The notes under the pieces were generated by a model that did not search any database, was not told where the DNA came from, and saw only the letters and a list, made by a program, of their open reading frames with translations. A stretch of 64,000 nt of DNA. Source: Phycisphaerae bacterium RAS1 (GTDB lineage Bacteria > Planctomycetota > Phycisphaerae > UBA1845 > Fen-1342). A program made the translations under genes and the position numbers. The stretch covers positions 370,016-434,015 of the forward strand of contig SMLU01000004.1 in NCBI GenBank assembly GCA_007859745.1, written 5' to 3'. Below are positions 53,001-61,384 of the stretch, piece by piece; within the stretch, counting starts at the first letter, position 1, and each line of letters starts with the position of its first letter.

Positions 53001-53065
53001 CAAAAAAAAAAAAAACGCAAGAAAAAACCGAACAAGGTGAGGGAGCGGACCCCGTATGCCACTGA
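53001..53065 (+). other. A-tract and family A fragment
   Basis: A run of 14 A (starting at 53002) and a second A-rich stretch to about 53027 interrupt otherwise high-GC DNA. Immediately after is GGTGAGGGAGCGGACCCCGT, an isolated end of a family A element like that at 49660. Possibly a slipped-replication relic at a repeat insertion. Confidence 0.5.
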
Positions 53066-53081
53066 TGCGCAGCCGCCGCCC

Positions 53082-55232
53082 TCACACGCTCAACGCAAAC
53101 TGCGTCTGGCACAGGCTCACATAGAATGGACAGGTCTGCAGCAGTTCATCGTGCCGCCCCACGGTCACCACGCGCCCGTCATTCAGCACCACGATCTGGT
53201 CCGCCCGCGCGATCGTGCTGAAGCGATGGGCGATCACGATCGTCGTCCGCCCCGCCGTCACGTCCTCCAGCGCTTCCTGAATCCGCCGCTCCGATTCGCT
53301 GTCAATCTGGCTCGTCGCCTCATCCAGAATCAGGATCGGCGGGTCACGCAGGATCGCCCGCGCGATCGCGATCCGCTGCCGCTGGCCGCCGGAGAGCGTG
53401 CGGCTGTTGATGCGGGCGCCGTAGCCGGTGGTGGTCTGGTGGTCGGTTTCGATCACCAGGTCGCGGACGAATTCGTGCACGTGCGCCAGCCGCGCCGCCT
53501 GGACGATGGCCTCGTCCGAGACGCCGTTGGCGCCGTACGCGATATTGTCACGGACCGTCCCGGAGAAGATCACCGAATCCTGCGTGACCAGGCCGATCTG
53601 CGTGCGCAGCCAGTCCAGCGGCATGTCGGCGATGTCGGCGCCGTCGATCAGCACCCGGCCCGCGGACGGCGGGTGAAAGCGCAGCAGCAGCGAGACCAGC
53701 GTCGTCTTGCCCGATCCGTTCGGACCGACCAGCGCCACCACCGAGCCCTTCTCAACCCGCAGGCTGACGTTCTTCAGCACGCTCCGATGCGGATTCGACG
53801 GGTATGCGAAGCTGACGTTCTCGAACTCAATCGCGTCCCGCAACGCGCCCGCCGGCGGCGCAGCGGCCGCGCGCGGACTGATCTCCTCCGGCGGCAGATC
53901 CAGCAGGTCGAAGAGCCGCTTCGCTGAAATCTCGGCCTGCTGAAGGCGATTGTTCACATTGCCCATCTTGCGAACCGGGTCGAACAGTCCGCCCAGACAG
54001 ACGACCGCGGCGAAAAACAAGTGCGGCTCGAGGTCCTGCGCAAAAACCCGGCTGCCGCCATACATGACGAAGGCGGCCACGCCCAGCACCGCAAGCGTCT
54101 CCAGAGCCGGGTTCGTGGCCGCGTCCACCAGCTCGATATGGCTCTGCGCCCGCGTGAGCTGGCGGCCTTCGCCTTCGAAGCGGCGGCTCTCCGCGTCCTG
54201 CATGTTGTACGCTTTCACGATGCGAATGCCGGACAGCTTCTCGCCGAGCTGATCCAGCAGCCGGCCCCAGGATTGTGACGCTTTCTTCTGGGCCTTTTTC
54301 ACGGCCCGCCCGAACACGCGAATGACCACCATGCCGATCGGCAGGCCCAGGAGCGCCACGAGCAGCAGCTTCCAGTCGATGAACAGCGTCAGCACGAACA
54401 CGCCCACCGCCTTCATCGGCTCGCGAATCACTTTGCCGAAGAGCGTCGTCAGCCCGACTTCCAGCTTCCCGATGTCGGTCGCGAAGCGCCCCAGCGTGTC
54501 GCCCGGCGGCTGGCCGCTGTGCCAGTCGATCGGCAGGCGCATCACGTGCGACGCGAGCTGCGTCCGCAAGTCGTGCATCGCCGACTGAACCGCGACCCCG
54601 ACCATCCCTTCATTGGCAAAGCGGCACACACCCGAGAGCAGCGAGACAAGGATCAGCCCGCCCATGACGATGCCCAGCGTATTCAGACGCGACGCGGGAT
54701 CGCGCCCCTGCGGCAGCCAGGCCGCCGCCGAGCGCGCCAGGCTCGACCACCAGTGATAGGAGCGCAGCCGCAGCTTCAATTCAACCCGCGCGTCGTCGGC
54801 GCGCTCGATCGCGACGGCTTCAAGGTCCTTTGATTCGTGCTCCGTGATGAAACGCATCACCTGGTACGAGCTCATCCGCGCGCCGCCGATGCCGGTGATG
54901 CGGTCGCCGTCGTGCAGCACCTTGACGCTGCGCGAGTCGGGTCGGACGTGCTCGAGCAGCAGCCCGCGCGGATCATCCGGAATGTCCGCCGCAACCACCA
55001 CGCTCAGCCGCCGCTGCGTTTCGCTGCGATCCAGCCAGTCGGCCAGCGTCTCGTGCTCCGCGAAGATCACCTTGAGCAGCGGGGCGACGCTCGAAATGCT
55101 GAACGTGTAGAAGACGCTCACGCCAAGAGCGGCTAGCAGTCCTATAAGCATGAAGCCGCGGTGCCGCGCGAGGTACCCCATGCCGCGGCGGAAGTTCGGA
55201 AGCCATCCCTGGCGACGGGAATCGGATTGCAT
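53082..55232 (-). CDS. MsbA-like ABC exporter with PDZ-like insertion
   Basis: A 716-residue half-transporter with fused membrane and ATPase parts. Residues about 28-45 are the first helix. Where MsbA has a short loop there is an extra domain of about 100 residues (about 60-160), with a PDZ-like core: HDGDRITGIGGARMSSYQVM, then a strand LEAVAIERAD and VELKLRL. The remaining helices follow (about 185-400). The ATPase has Walker A GPNGSGKT, signature LSGGQRQRI, Walker B PILILDEATS. Such exporters flip lipids or drugs. The insert would lie in the periplasm and might bind a peptide or partner protein. ATG at 55232; convergent to no gene, upstream gap holds repeats. Confidence 0.85.
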   Translation of the reverse strand: MQSDSRRQGWLPNFRRGMGYLARHRGFMLIGLLAALGVSVFYTFSISSVAPLLKVIFAEHETLADWLDRSETQRRLSVVVAADIPDDPRGLLLEHVRPDSRSVKVLHDGDRITGIGGARMSSYQVMRFITEHESKDLEAVAIERADDARVELKLRLRSYHWWSSLARSAAAWLPQGRDPASRLNTLGIVMGGLILVSLLSGVCRFANEGMVGVAVQSAMHDLRTQLASHVMRLPIDWHSGQPPGDTLGRFATDIGKLEVGLTTLFGKVIREPMKAVGVFVLTLFIDWKLLLVALLGLPIGMVVIRVFGRAVKKAQKKASQSWGRLLDQLGEKLSGIRIVKAYNMQDAESRRFEGEGRQLTRAQSHIELVDAATNPALETLAVLGVAAFVMYGGSRVFAQDLEPHLFFAAVVCLGGLFDPVRKMGNVNNRLQQAEISAKRLFDLLDLPPEEISPRAAAAPPAGALRDAIEFENVSFAYPSNPHRSVLKNVSLRVEKGSVVALVGPNGSGKTTLVSLLLRFHPPSAGRVLIDGADIADMPLDWLRTQIGLVTQDSVIFSGTVRDNIAYGANGVSDEAIVQAARLAHVHEFVRDLVIETDHQTTTGYGARINSRTLSGGQRQRIAIARAILRDPPILILDEATSQIDSESERRIQEALEDVTAGRTTIVIAHRFSTIARADQIVVLNDGRVVTVGRHDELLQTCPFYVSLCQTQFALSV

Positions 55233-55332
55233 CGTCGGGTATCATACGCCAAACCCCGCACCGTGGGGAGCATCGGCGTCTCGCCGGTGCGCCCTAGGTG
55301 TGCCCCGAAAACCAGACAAGCCTGCTGGCTTG

Positions 55333-55450
55333 TCCGCACCCGCCGCGCCGAGCGGCGGGTTGACGTTCGGGAGTATTGGCGGCGGCGCGTTGTGGGTTGG
55401 CGCCAAACGCCGTGGGCACCTCAACCCGCCGCTTGGCGCGGCGGGTTCGG
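55333..55450 (+). repeat. Repeat family B inverted pair
   Basis: GTCCGCACCCGCCGCGCCGA plus GCGGCGGG (55333) and inverse CAACCCGCCGCTTGGCGCGG plus CGGGTTCGG (ending 55450). It is in the 367-base gap between the exporter and DegT-like genes, which also has a short GGCGTCTCGCCGG hairpin at 55272. No gene here. Confidence 0.85.
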
Positions 55451-55599
55451 AAAGAAGAGCCGCCCGGCAGGATTAATGGAGCACCCCCTGTTTTTTGGAG
55501 GGGACGGCACCGGCGCGACTCCGACGCTCCCCGAGTCGAACCGCCGCGCCGCCGCCGGCGTAAACAACGGTGCATCGTCTCGCCCCGCAGGAGCCAGCC

Positions 55600-56715
55600 T
55601 TGGATCGCGAAATCAGCCTCTCCGGACCCGATATCAGCGAAGCCGAAATCCGCGCCGTCGTCGACGTGATGCGCTCTCCGCGCCTCTCCCTCGGTCCGAA
55701 GGTGCCCGAGTTCGAGCAGGCCTTCTGCGACCGCCTCGGCGTCAAACACGCCGTCGCCTGCAACAGCGGCACCTCCGGCCTGCACCTGGTCTGGAAGGCC
55801 CTCGGCATCGTCCCGGGCGACGAAGTCATTACCACGCCGTTCTCGTTCATCGCCTCCAGCAACAGCATCATGTTCGACGGCGGCAAGCCGGTCTTCGTCG
55901 ACATCGATCCGCACACATGGCAGATCGACCCTGCCCGCATCGAAGCCGCCATCACGCCGCGGACGCGGGCGCTGCTCCCGGTCGACGTCTTCGGCGCCAC
56001 GCCCGACATGGACGCGATCAACGCCCTCGCCCGCAAGCACAACCTGCGGGTCATCGAAGACAGTTGCGAAGCGCTCGGCACGGCCTACAAGGGCCGCCCC
56101 GCCGGCACGCTCGCCGAGGCCGGCGTCTTCGGCTTCTATCCGAATAAGCAGATCACCACCGGCGAAGGCGGCATGATCGTCACGAGCGACGACGCCATCG
56201 CCGCGCGCGTCCGCTCCTACCGCAACCAGGGTCGCGACCCCGACGCCGGGTGGCTGGCGCACGCGCGCCTCGGCTACAACTTCCGCCTGCCTGACATCAA
56301 CTGCGCCGTCGGTGTCGAGCAGATGCGCCGCCTGGATGAGATTCTCGCCCGGCGCACCCGCGTCGCCTCCTGGTACCTCGAGCGACTTCGCGACGAACGC
56401 CGCGTCACGCTGCAACGCGTCCCCGCCGACGTGAAGCTGAGTTGGTTCGTCATGGTCGTCCGGCTGAATGACAACTACGCCCAGGCCGACCGCGACCGCA
56501 TCCTGCGGCAGCTCTCCGAACGAAAGATCGGCGTCAACAACTACTTCACGCCGATTCACCTGCAGCCCTTCTACCAGAAAGACCTGGGCTACAAACCGGG
56601 CGATTTCCCGCTCACGGAGGCGCTCTCCGCGCGCACCATCGCCCTGCCCTTCCACAACCACCTGAGCGAGGCGGACGTGGATCACGTCGTCCGAGTCTTC
56701 CGCGGATTATTGTAG
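55600..56715 (+). CDS. DegT/DnrJ/EryC1/StrS-family PLP aminotransferase
   Basis: A 371-residue sugar aminotransferase. The sequence opens ISLSGPDISEAEIRAVVDVM. It has ACNSGTSGLHL near 54, the PLP-contact EDSCEALG near 150, and the Schiff-base Lys in GFYPNKQITTGEGG near 178. It ends with the IGVNNYFTPIHLQPFY domain-swapped region of the family. Such enzymes make amino sugars or cofactors for surface glycans. I use the TTG at 55600, with AGGAG six bases before it; a GTG at 55570 gives ten extra residues but has no such site. No glycan-synthesis neighbours except the exporter upstream. Confidence 0.92.
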   Translation: MDREISLSGPDISEAEIRAVVDVMRSPRLSLGPKVPEFEQAFCDRLGVKHAVACNSGTSGLHLVWKALGIVPGDEVITTPFSFIASSNSIMFDGGKPVFVDIDPHTWQIDPARIEAAITPRTRALLPVDVFGATPDMDAINALARKHNLRVIEDSCEALGTAYKGRPAGTLAEAGVFGFYPNKQITTGEGGMIVTSDDAIAARVRSYRNQGRDPDAGWLAHARLGYNFRLPDINCAVGVEQMRRLDEILARRTRVASWYLERLRDERRVTLQRVPADVKLSWFVMVVRLNDNYAQADRDRILRQLSERKIGVNNYFTPIHLQPFYQKDLGYKPGDFPLTEALSARTIALPFHNHLSEADVDHVVRVFRGLL

Positions 56716-56731
56716 AAGCTGTTTCACAGCC

Positions 56732-56843
56732 CTTTCCGAGCCGCGCGCGTAAGCAAGCGGTTCTTCAAGCCTCCGCTCCTTGATCGCGGCTCGGGAAAGA
56801 CAACGGGCAAGCCTCCGCTCCCTCACGGTCGCGGCTCGGAAAA
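56732..56843 (+). repeat. Family A copy 6 plus extra right arm
   Basis: A full-length element (TTTCCGAGCCGCGCGCGTAA to GATCGCGGCTCGGGAAAG, 56732-56799) is followed by another right half (GCCTCCGCTCCCTCACGGTC to GCGGCTCGG, 56809-56838). It separates two convergent genes, DegT-like and NHL/PEP-CTERM, and could act as a terminator for both. Confidence 0.85.
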
Positions 56844-56845
56844 AC

Positions 56846-57787
56846 TCACCGCCGCCGCCATGCCGCCGCTGCGATCACCAGCAGCGCCATCGTCCCCGGT
56901 TCCGGAATCACTGTCAGAAATACCGGCCCGTCCCCCGATACGCCCGCCGCTGCGAATTCTCCCAGAAAGGCGCCCGTCTGCCCGTCATACTTAAGGATGT
57001 TGTCATTCGTCGCAGACGTGACGTAGAGAACGCCATCCGGCGCGAAGACCATTCCGACCGGCGTGTCCAGCCCCCCCGCGCCCGACGCTACGAAAAAGCC
57101 CTGCGAAGCGAACGTGGTCGCGTTGAACCGGCGAACGGCGTCCAGCGATTCGCTGGTCACGTACACCACGCCGTCGCGAAACTCCATCACCCGCGGCCGG
57201 CCGACTGCAAACGAATTCAGGAACGCGCCCGACTGACCGTCGTAGCGGCAGATGCGGTTGCTGTTGTAGCTCGGCACCCACAGATGACCGTCCGGGCCGA
57301 ACGTCGTGCCGTTGTCCGGCCCGCTGAGCTGGCCGCTGAAAGGCGCGACGAACTCGCCCAGCGGCGCCCCCGTCTGGCCGTCGTATTTCAGCACCGAGTG
57401 CAACCCGAAGCTGGGCACATACAGGTGCCCGTCCGGGCCCCAGGTCATGCCGGTCGGCTGGAGCAGTCCGCCGCTGCCCGACGCAACGAAATCGTCGATG
57501 TAAGCGCCGCTGCCGGGGTCGTAGCGCTGAATGCTGTGGCTGCCTTCGCTGGCGACGTAGAGCAGTCCGTCCGGCCCCAGCCGCGCGGCCAGCGGTCCGT
57601 CCAGCCCGACGCCGGTTTGCAGCGTGCCCAGGTACTGCCCGGTCGCCAGGTCAAACCGTGAAACCGTGTCGGAAAAGAAATTGCACACCAGCAGTTGCTC
57701 GGCCGCCGCGCTGGCGGCCGTCACGTGCGCCAGCGCAAGACCGACCACGAGAACCAAGCCCAGAAGAACTCCGCGTCGCATCTTCAT
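56846..57787 (-). CDS. NHL-repeat beta-propeller protein with PEP-CTERM tail
   Basis: A 313-residue secreted protein: signal LLGLVLVVGLALAHVTAASA, then six or so propeller repeats of the form RYDGQTGAFLGEF / GPDGHLYVPS / VLKYDGQTGAPLGEF. The tail IPEPGTMALLVIAAAAWRRR is a short PEP-CTERM. These repeats fold into a propeller, often for sugar or lactone binding, but no enzyme residues are named. It starts at the ATG 57787, sharing 4 bases (57784-57787) with the stop of the TrmB-type gene. Regulator and target are thus coupled, an unusual pairing for a PEP-CTERM protein. Confidence 0.9.
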   Translation of the reverse strand: MKMRRGVLLGLVLVVGLALAHVTAASAAAEQLLVCNFFSDTVSRFDLATGQYLGTLQTGVGLDGPLAARLGPDGLLYVASEGSHSIQRYDPGSGAYIDDFVASGSGGLLQPTGMTWGPDGHLYVPSFGLHSVLKYDGQTGAPLGEFVAPFSGQLSGPDNGTTFGPDGHLWVPSYNSNRICRYDGQSGAFLNSFAVGRPRVMEFRDGVVYVTSESLDAVRRFNATTFASQGFFVASGAGGLDTPVGMVFAPDGVLYVTSATNDNILKYDGQTGAFLGEFAAAGVSGDGPVFLTVIPEPGTMALLVIAAAAWRRR

Positions 57788-58677
57788 TCCTCCTTCGTTC
57801 GGCCTGACCGTCCCGCACGGCCGGGCGTTCTGTAGTGGCGAATCAATGCCAGCTTGCCGACCGACGTCGGCGATTCAAATCGCTGCATCCGCGCGCTCAA
57901 CTCGCGCAGTTCGCCGGCGCTGGCGCCGGCGGCGAGGGCGCGGCGCAGCGCAGCGAGCACAAAGTCCGAACTGATCCCCGTGAAGAACGTCCACGCCATC
58001 AGCGGACTGGCGCTCCACACGGCGTTCTGAAGCGTCGTCCCGTCGTCCGACAGCAGCGCGTGCACGAACTCGCGGCCGTCGACGGTCAGATAGAGCCACT
58101 GGCCGGGGCCGGTCGTCAACGCCGACAGTCCGCGCGGATCGATCACGAGCTCAACGCCGGGCAGCGCCGCCGGCTCGAACGCCTTCACGCCGACCGCAAC
58201 GCCGCGCGCCGCGGTCGCCACCAGGTCGTCCGCCAGAGCCCCCAGCGGCGCCGGACACGCGCTGGTGAGAACAAACTGCTCCGCCGCCGCCAGCATGCGC
58301 CGGCAGCGTTCCAGCAGTTGATCACGAGATTGAATCTGGTAGACGCGGTCGTCGATTGCGTCGCTGGACAGGTCCGCCAGCGCAATCGCCGCGGCGGCGC
58401 GACTCGCGGCGGCCTTGCGTTCGAGGCGCGCAAGCAGCTCGGCGATAGGCACGGCGCGCGTGACACGGGTGTCGGCGTCCTGGGCGCTGAGGACGGCGCC
58501 TTTTGCTTCGAGTGCCTCGACTGCCTTGTAGACGTTCCCGACCGGGCGGCCGATGGCCTGGGCGATGCGGTATCCGGTCGCCGGGCCTTCCTGCAGAAGG
58601 AACGCGTACATCTCGGCTTCAAGCGTTGTAAAACCAAGCTCTACAAGCGCTTGTATGTGTTTCAGGCCAGTTGACAA
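57784..58677 (-). CDS. TrmB-family transcriptional regulator
   Basis: A 297-residue regulator with an N-terminal winged helix (ALVELGFTTLEAEMYAFLLQ, then GYRIAQAIGRPVGNVYKAVE, about 8-65). Next is a linker coiled coil, then a C-terminal ligand-type domain, matching TrmB-like proteins that sense sugars or metabolites. The start is TTG at 58677, with GGAA seven bases upstream. That ribosome site is inside the inverted repeat ATTATTCC-N6-GGAATAAT (58680-58701), so a bound repressor would block translation start and the promoter region. It overlaps the NHL/PEP-CTERM gene downstream by 4 bases. Confidence 0.85.
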   Translation of the reverse strand: MSTGLKHIQALVELGFTTLEAEMYAFLLQEGPATGYRIAQAIGRPVGNVYKAVEALEAKGAVLSAQDADTRVTRAVPIAELLARLERKAAASRAAAAIALADLSSDAIDDRVYQIQSRDQLLERCRRMLAAAEQFVLTSACPAPLGALADDLVATAARGVAVGVKAFEPAALPGVELVIDPRGLSALTTGPGQWLYLTVDGREFVHALLSDDGTTLQNAVWSASPLMAWTFFTGISSDFVLAALRRALAAGASAGELRELSARMQRFESPTSVGKLALIRHYRTPGRAGRSGRTKEE

Positions 58678-58679
58678 TG

Positions 58680-58701
58680 ATTATTCCTATGAAGGAATAA
58701 T
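58680..58701. promoter_or_regulatory. Candidate operator of the TrmB-type regulator
   Basis: Perfect inverted repeat ATTATTCC-TATGAA-GGAATAAT, AT-rich against a high-GC background, two bases upstream of the TTG start codon and covering the ribosome site. Position and symmetry suggest autoregulation of the regulator and its coupled propeller gene. The same site is the only such AT-rich palindrome I see in the 395-base gap 58678-59072. Confidence 0.55.
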
Positions 58702-58790
58702 ACACAGGCGGGAGACTCAGATCAAGACGGACCGGCGGACGGGCTGGGTGGAGACAGACAACTACTGGCGTTCGCCGGCAGGGCCGTTTT

Positions 58791-58935
58791 TCGGAACCCG
58801 CCGCGCCAAGCGGCGGGCTGACGATCGAAAGCGAGCCGCGTCCCACTGAAACCGAGCCGCAAGCGCAAGCGCGCGGGCGTTTTCAGGTCGCATGACACTC
58901 GCAGAAATGCCCGCGCGCTCGCGCTTGGGGCTCGG
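58791..58935 (+). repeat. Family B half and long CCGAGCC palindrome (family J)
   Basis: A single family B half (CGGAACCCGCCGCGCCAAGC, 58791-58817). Then comes a long imperfect inverted repeat from CCGAGCCGCAAGCGCAAGCG (58852) to CGCGCTCGCGCTTGGGGCTC (58935). Outer arms CCGAGCC / GGCTCGG match the ends of family A, but the interior differs. It sits upstream of the cupredoxin gene. Confidence 0.75.
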
Positions 58936-59072
58936 ATTGCGCACTCCGCCGAAACGGTCACTTGCCTCACCGAACGCCGCGCTTCGCAATGAACGTGCAT
59001 CGGGCTGCGGTTTCCGGTAGAATCAGGATCTCGCGGGCCTGTCGCGGCGTTTTTTTTCGAGGAGTTACCCAG

Positions 59073-59642
59073 ATGATTCTCCGTTCTCGTAATCTGAGCG
59101 CTGCTGCCGCGCTCGCGCTGTTCCCCGGTGCAACGGCCTGCCTCGCGCAGACCACCCATGACGTGCAGGTCTTGAACTTCCGCTTCGTCCCATCCACCGT
59201 GCAGGTTCTGCCGGGCGATACGGTTCGCTGGACCTGGCTGACCGGGTCGCACACGATTACCTCGGGCGTCGATTGCACGCCGGACGGCCGGTTTGACATG
59301 CCCATGAACAGTCTTAATACGATGCAGACCTACGTCATCCCGGCGGACGCGCCGCCGACGATCCAGTACTTCTGCATGCCGCACTGCATCGGAGGCATGG
59401 ACGCCCTGATCCAGGTTCTCGATCCATGCGCGGGCGTGGTGTGCGCCGACGCCAATTGCGACGGGATCGTGGACATCCTGGACATCAACGCCTTCATCCT
59501 CGCTGTGCAGAGTCAAACGGCGTGGGAAGCGATGTTTTCGTGCGATTACCTGTGCGCCAACGATGTGAACGGCGACAGCGGCGTCGATGTGCTGGACATC
59601 AACTCGTTTGTTGATGCGGTCAACGCGGGGGCGTGCCAGTAG
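59073..59642 (+). CDS. Secreted cupredoxin with dockerin-type repeats
   Basis: A 189-residue protein with a Sec signal (LSAAAALALFPGATACLAQ) and ATG at 59073 after GAGGAG. Residues about 30-115 are a plastocyanin-like domain: FVPSTVQVLPGDTVRWTW, with copper ligands His in GSHTIT and the Cys-His-Met set in YFCMPHCIGGMDALIQV. The second half is a dockerin-like pair, DANCDGIVDILDINAF and DVNGDSGVDVLDINSF, each with a calcium loop. It may carry electrons at the cell surface or within an extracellular assembly bound through the dockerin. Monocistronic and convergent with the UVR-motif gene. Confidence 0.93.
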   Translation: MILRSRNLSAAAALALFPGATACLAQTTHDVQVLNFRFVPSTVQVLPGDTVRWTWLTGSHTITSGVDCTPDGRFDMPMNSLNTMQTYVIPADAPPTIQYFCMPHCIGGMDALIQVLDPCAGVVCADANCDGIVDILDINAFILAVQSQTAWEAMFSCDYLCANDVNGDSGVDVLDINSFVDAVNAGACQ

Positions 59643-59714
59643 GACCGGCGCGGGGCGATGGGGCGCTGCGCGCCGGGATTTTTCCGCCGCGCGGCGCCCC
59701 CGCTTTTCAACTCA

Positions 59715-59772
59715 GAACGCGAAGCGCAAGCGAGCGCCCACCGCAACGTGCGCTCGCTTGCGCTTCGCGTTC
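59715..59772. terminator. Strong bidirectional hairpin (23-bp perfect stem)
   Basis: GAACGCGAAGCGCAAGCGAG plus CGC pairs with its exact inverse across a 12-base loop (59738-59749). It lies between the convergent cupredoxin (+) and UVR-motif (-) genes, 73 bases after one stop and 30 before the other. Probably a shared terminator; it could also be an insertion of another palindromic family. Confidence 0.7.
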
Positions 59773-59801
59773 CGAAACGCGGCGCCAACGCGCGCACTTT
59801 T

Positions 59802-60569
59802 CTATTCGTCTTCCGATTCGCCGTCGCGCTGGCGAAGCTTGTCGCGCAGGCGAGCGGCCGACTCGAAGTCCTCGTTTTCGATCGCTTCTTCGAGCTGCTC
59901 GTGAAGCGTCTTGCCGATTCCGTAGTCGCGCCGCAAGTTGCGGGCCAGGTCGCGCAGGAAGGTGACGCCCGGGTCGCGTCGACGCTCATCCTCGTCAGCG
60001 CCCAGCTCTCCCAAAAGCCGCTCCATCGCCGCGGCGCCGTTCTCCGCTTCGTCCACCGCGTCTTCCACGTGGTCTTCGAGCACCAGCAACTGAACCGTCA
60101 GCCGGCCGCGGTTAAACACCAGCGTGGGCCGCAGCGTCCACGGGCCGCCGCCGCGATGCTCATCCAGCAATTCCAGCGCCCGCAGGCACGTATCGCAGTC
60201 GCGCACCGCGCGGACCAACGCCGAACGCGCGCCGCCCGGATCCTGTCGCTTCAGCGAATCTTCGGCGACGGCGGTGAGCGCCAGACGGCGGTAGTTAGTC
60301 TGGAACAGCTCGCGCTCCAGCTCCTGCCAGTCGGGCGGGCCGGGCGCCGGACCCATCAGGCGAACTTCGTGCTCGATGAAAGTCAGGGCGGCGTCAAAAC
60401 CGCGGTAGCGGGCGCCGTCGGGCCGCCCGTCGGGGAACATCTGCATCACGCCCAGGTCCACGCGCAACTGGATCAGCTCGATGCCGTCGCGCCCGATGAT
60501 CGTCCGGGCTGAGACTTCGCCGGGCGTCGCCGCCCAGTCATCCAGAAGTTCGTTCAGGTCGAGCGTCAT
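59802..60569 (-). CDS. UVR (UvrB/UvrC) motif-containing protein
   Basis: A 255-residue protein. The C terminus has the UVR helix-turn-helix, LHEQLEEAIENEDFESAARL plus RDKLRQ (about 220-246), the motif by which UvrB and UvrC contact each other. The preceding 210 residues are a soluble domain of unknown role, with LRPTLVFNRGRLTVQLLVLED-like strands near 150. In other bacteria such stand-alone UVR proteins sit in stress operons (McsA-like); no such partners (mcsB, clpC) are here. It has no zinc Cys pairs. Divergent from nuoI, with 142 bases between. Confidence 0.8.
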   Translation of the reverse strand: MTLDLNELLDDWAATPGEVSARTIIGRDGIELIQLRVDLGVMQMFPDGRPDGARYRGFDAALTFIEHEVRLMGPAPGPPDWQELERELFQTNYRRLALTAVAEDSLKRQDPGGARSALVRAVRDCDTCLRALELLDEHRGGGPWTLRPTLVFNRGRLTVQLLVLEDHVEDAVDEAENGAAAMERLLGELGADEDERRRDPGVTFLRDLARNLRRDYGIGKTLHEQLEEAIENEDFESAARLRDKLRQRDGESEDE

Positions 60570-60711
60570 GAAGTCCTCCGCCGTCCAGTGGAGTATCGAC
60601 CCATGCCCCGCGGCGCTGAAATGAACGAGGAGCGGCCGATAACAGCCGTCTCGGGCCGGACCGCGGGGCGATTCCCCTCGCGCCCGCCAAGCGCGTTAGA
60701 ATCCCGCCACC

Positions 60712-61338
60712 ATGCGAGCTTACTTTCAGAACATCTACCGCGCCGTGGCGACCGCGCTGGTCGGAATGCGCATCACGCTGCGGTATCACTTCGCCAAGAC
60801 GATCACACTTCAGTATCCCGACGCCCCGCCGGCCCTCCAGCCGCGCTATCGCGGGTTCCACTTCTTCGAGATCGAGAAGTGCATCGGCTGCGACATGTGC
60901 GCCAAGGCGTGCCCGGTCGACTGCATCTACATCGAGAAGAGCGGTCCGCGAAAAATCGAGAAGGAATCGGGCATCGCCCGCGGCGGGGCGCTGCAGCGCT
61001 TCGCGATCGACTACGCCAAGTGCATGTTCTGCGCGCTGTGCGTCGAGCCCTGCCCGACCGACTGCATCCACATGGGCGACGTACACGACATGAGCGGCTT
61101 CGATCGCAACAGCATGGTGGTGGAATTCACCGAGCTGGCCAAGCAGGGATTGCAGACCGTGCAGCCGCTCTGGATGCAGCGGCCCGACGCGGAGCTGCCG
61201 CCCTGGGCCGCGGAGCGGAAGCGCAAATGGCTCGAGCAGGGCGCGCCGCTGCGCGACGAGATGGTCAAGGCGCTGCAGGACAGCACCCCGCCCAAACCCC
61301 CCAAGCCGGCCGCGCCCGCGAAAACCGAGCCGGCCTGA
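60712..61338 (+). CDS. nuoI: NADH-quinone oxidoreductase subunit I
   Basis: A 208-residue ferredoxin-like subunit of complex I. It carries two [4Fe-4S] motifs, CIGCDMCAKACPVDC near 58-72 and CMFCALCVEPCPTDC near 103-117, with the conserved YxGxHxFEIEKCIGC lead-in (here RGFHFFEIEK). It passes electrons from NuoG/NuoB toward the quinone site. The C-terminal Pro/Lys extension (PPKPPKPAAPAKTEPA) is longer than usual. No other nuo genes are adjacent; the operon is split or the next genes are elsewhere. Followed by a TPR gene 46 bases later. Confidence 0.96.
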   Translation: MRAYFQNIYRAVATALVGMRITLRYHFAKTITLQYPDAPPALQPRYRGFHFFEIEKCIGCDMCAKACPVDCIYIEKSGPRKIEKESGIARGGALQRFAIDYAKCMFCALCVEPCPTDCIHMGDVHDMSGFDRNSMVVEFTELAKQGLQTVQPLWMQRPDAELPPWAAERKRKWLEQGAPLRDEMVKALQDSTPPKPPKPAAPAKTEPA

Positions 61339-61384
61339 ATCGCTCGGAACGTGCGGCTGAGTCTATTTGCACCGGGAGCCACGC

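Noticed and set aside
53001..53027. Poly-A run as a terminator T tract for a minus-strand gene
   Set aside because: It is upstream of both minus-strand gene 51868-52890 and after the stop of 53082-55232 without a hairpin directly before it; position does not fit intrinsic termination clearly.
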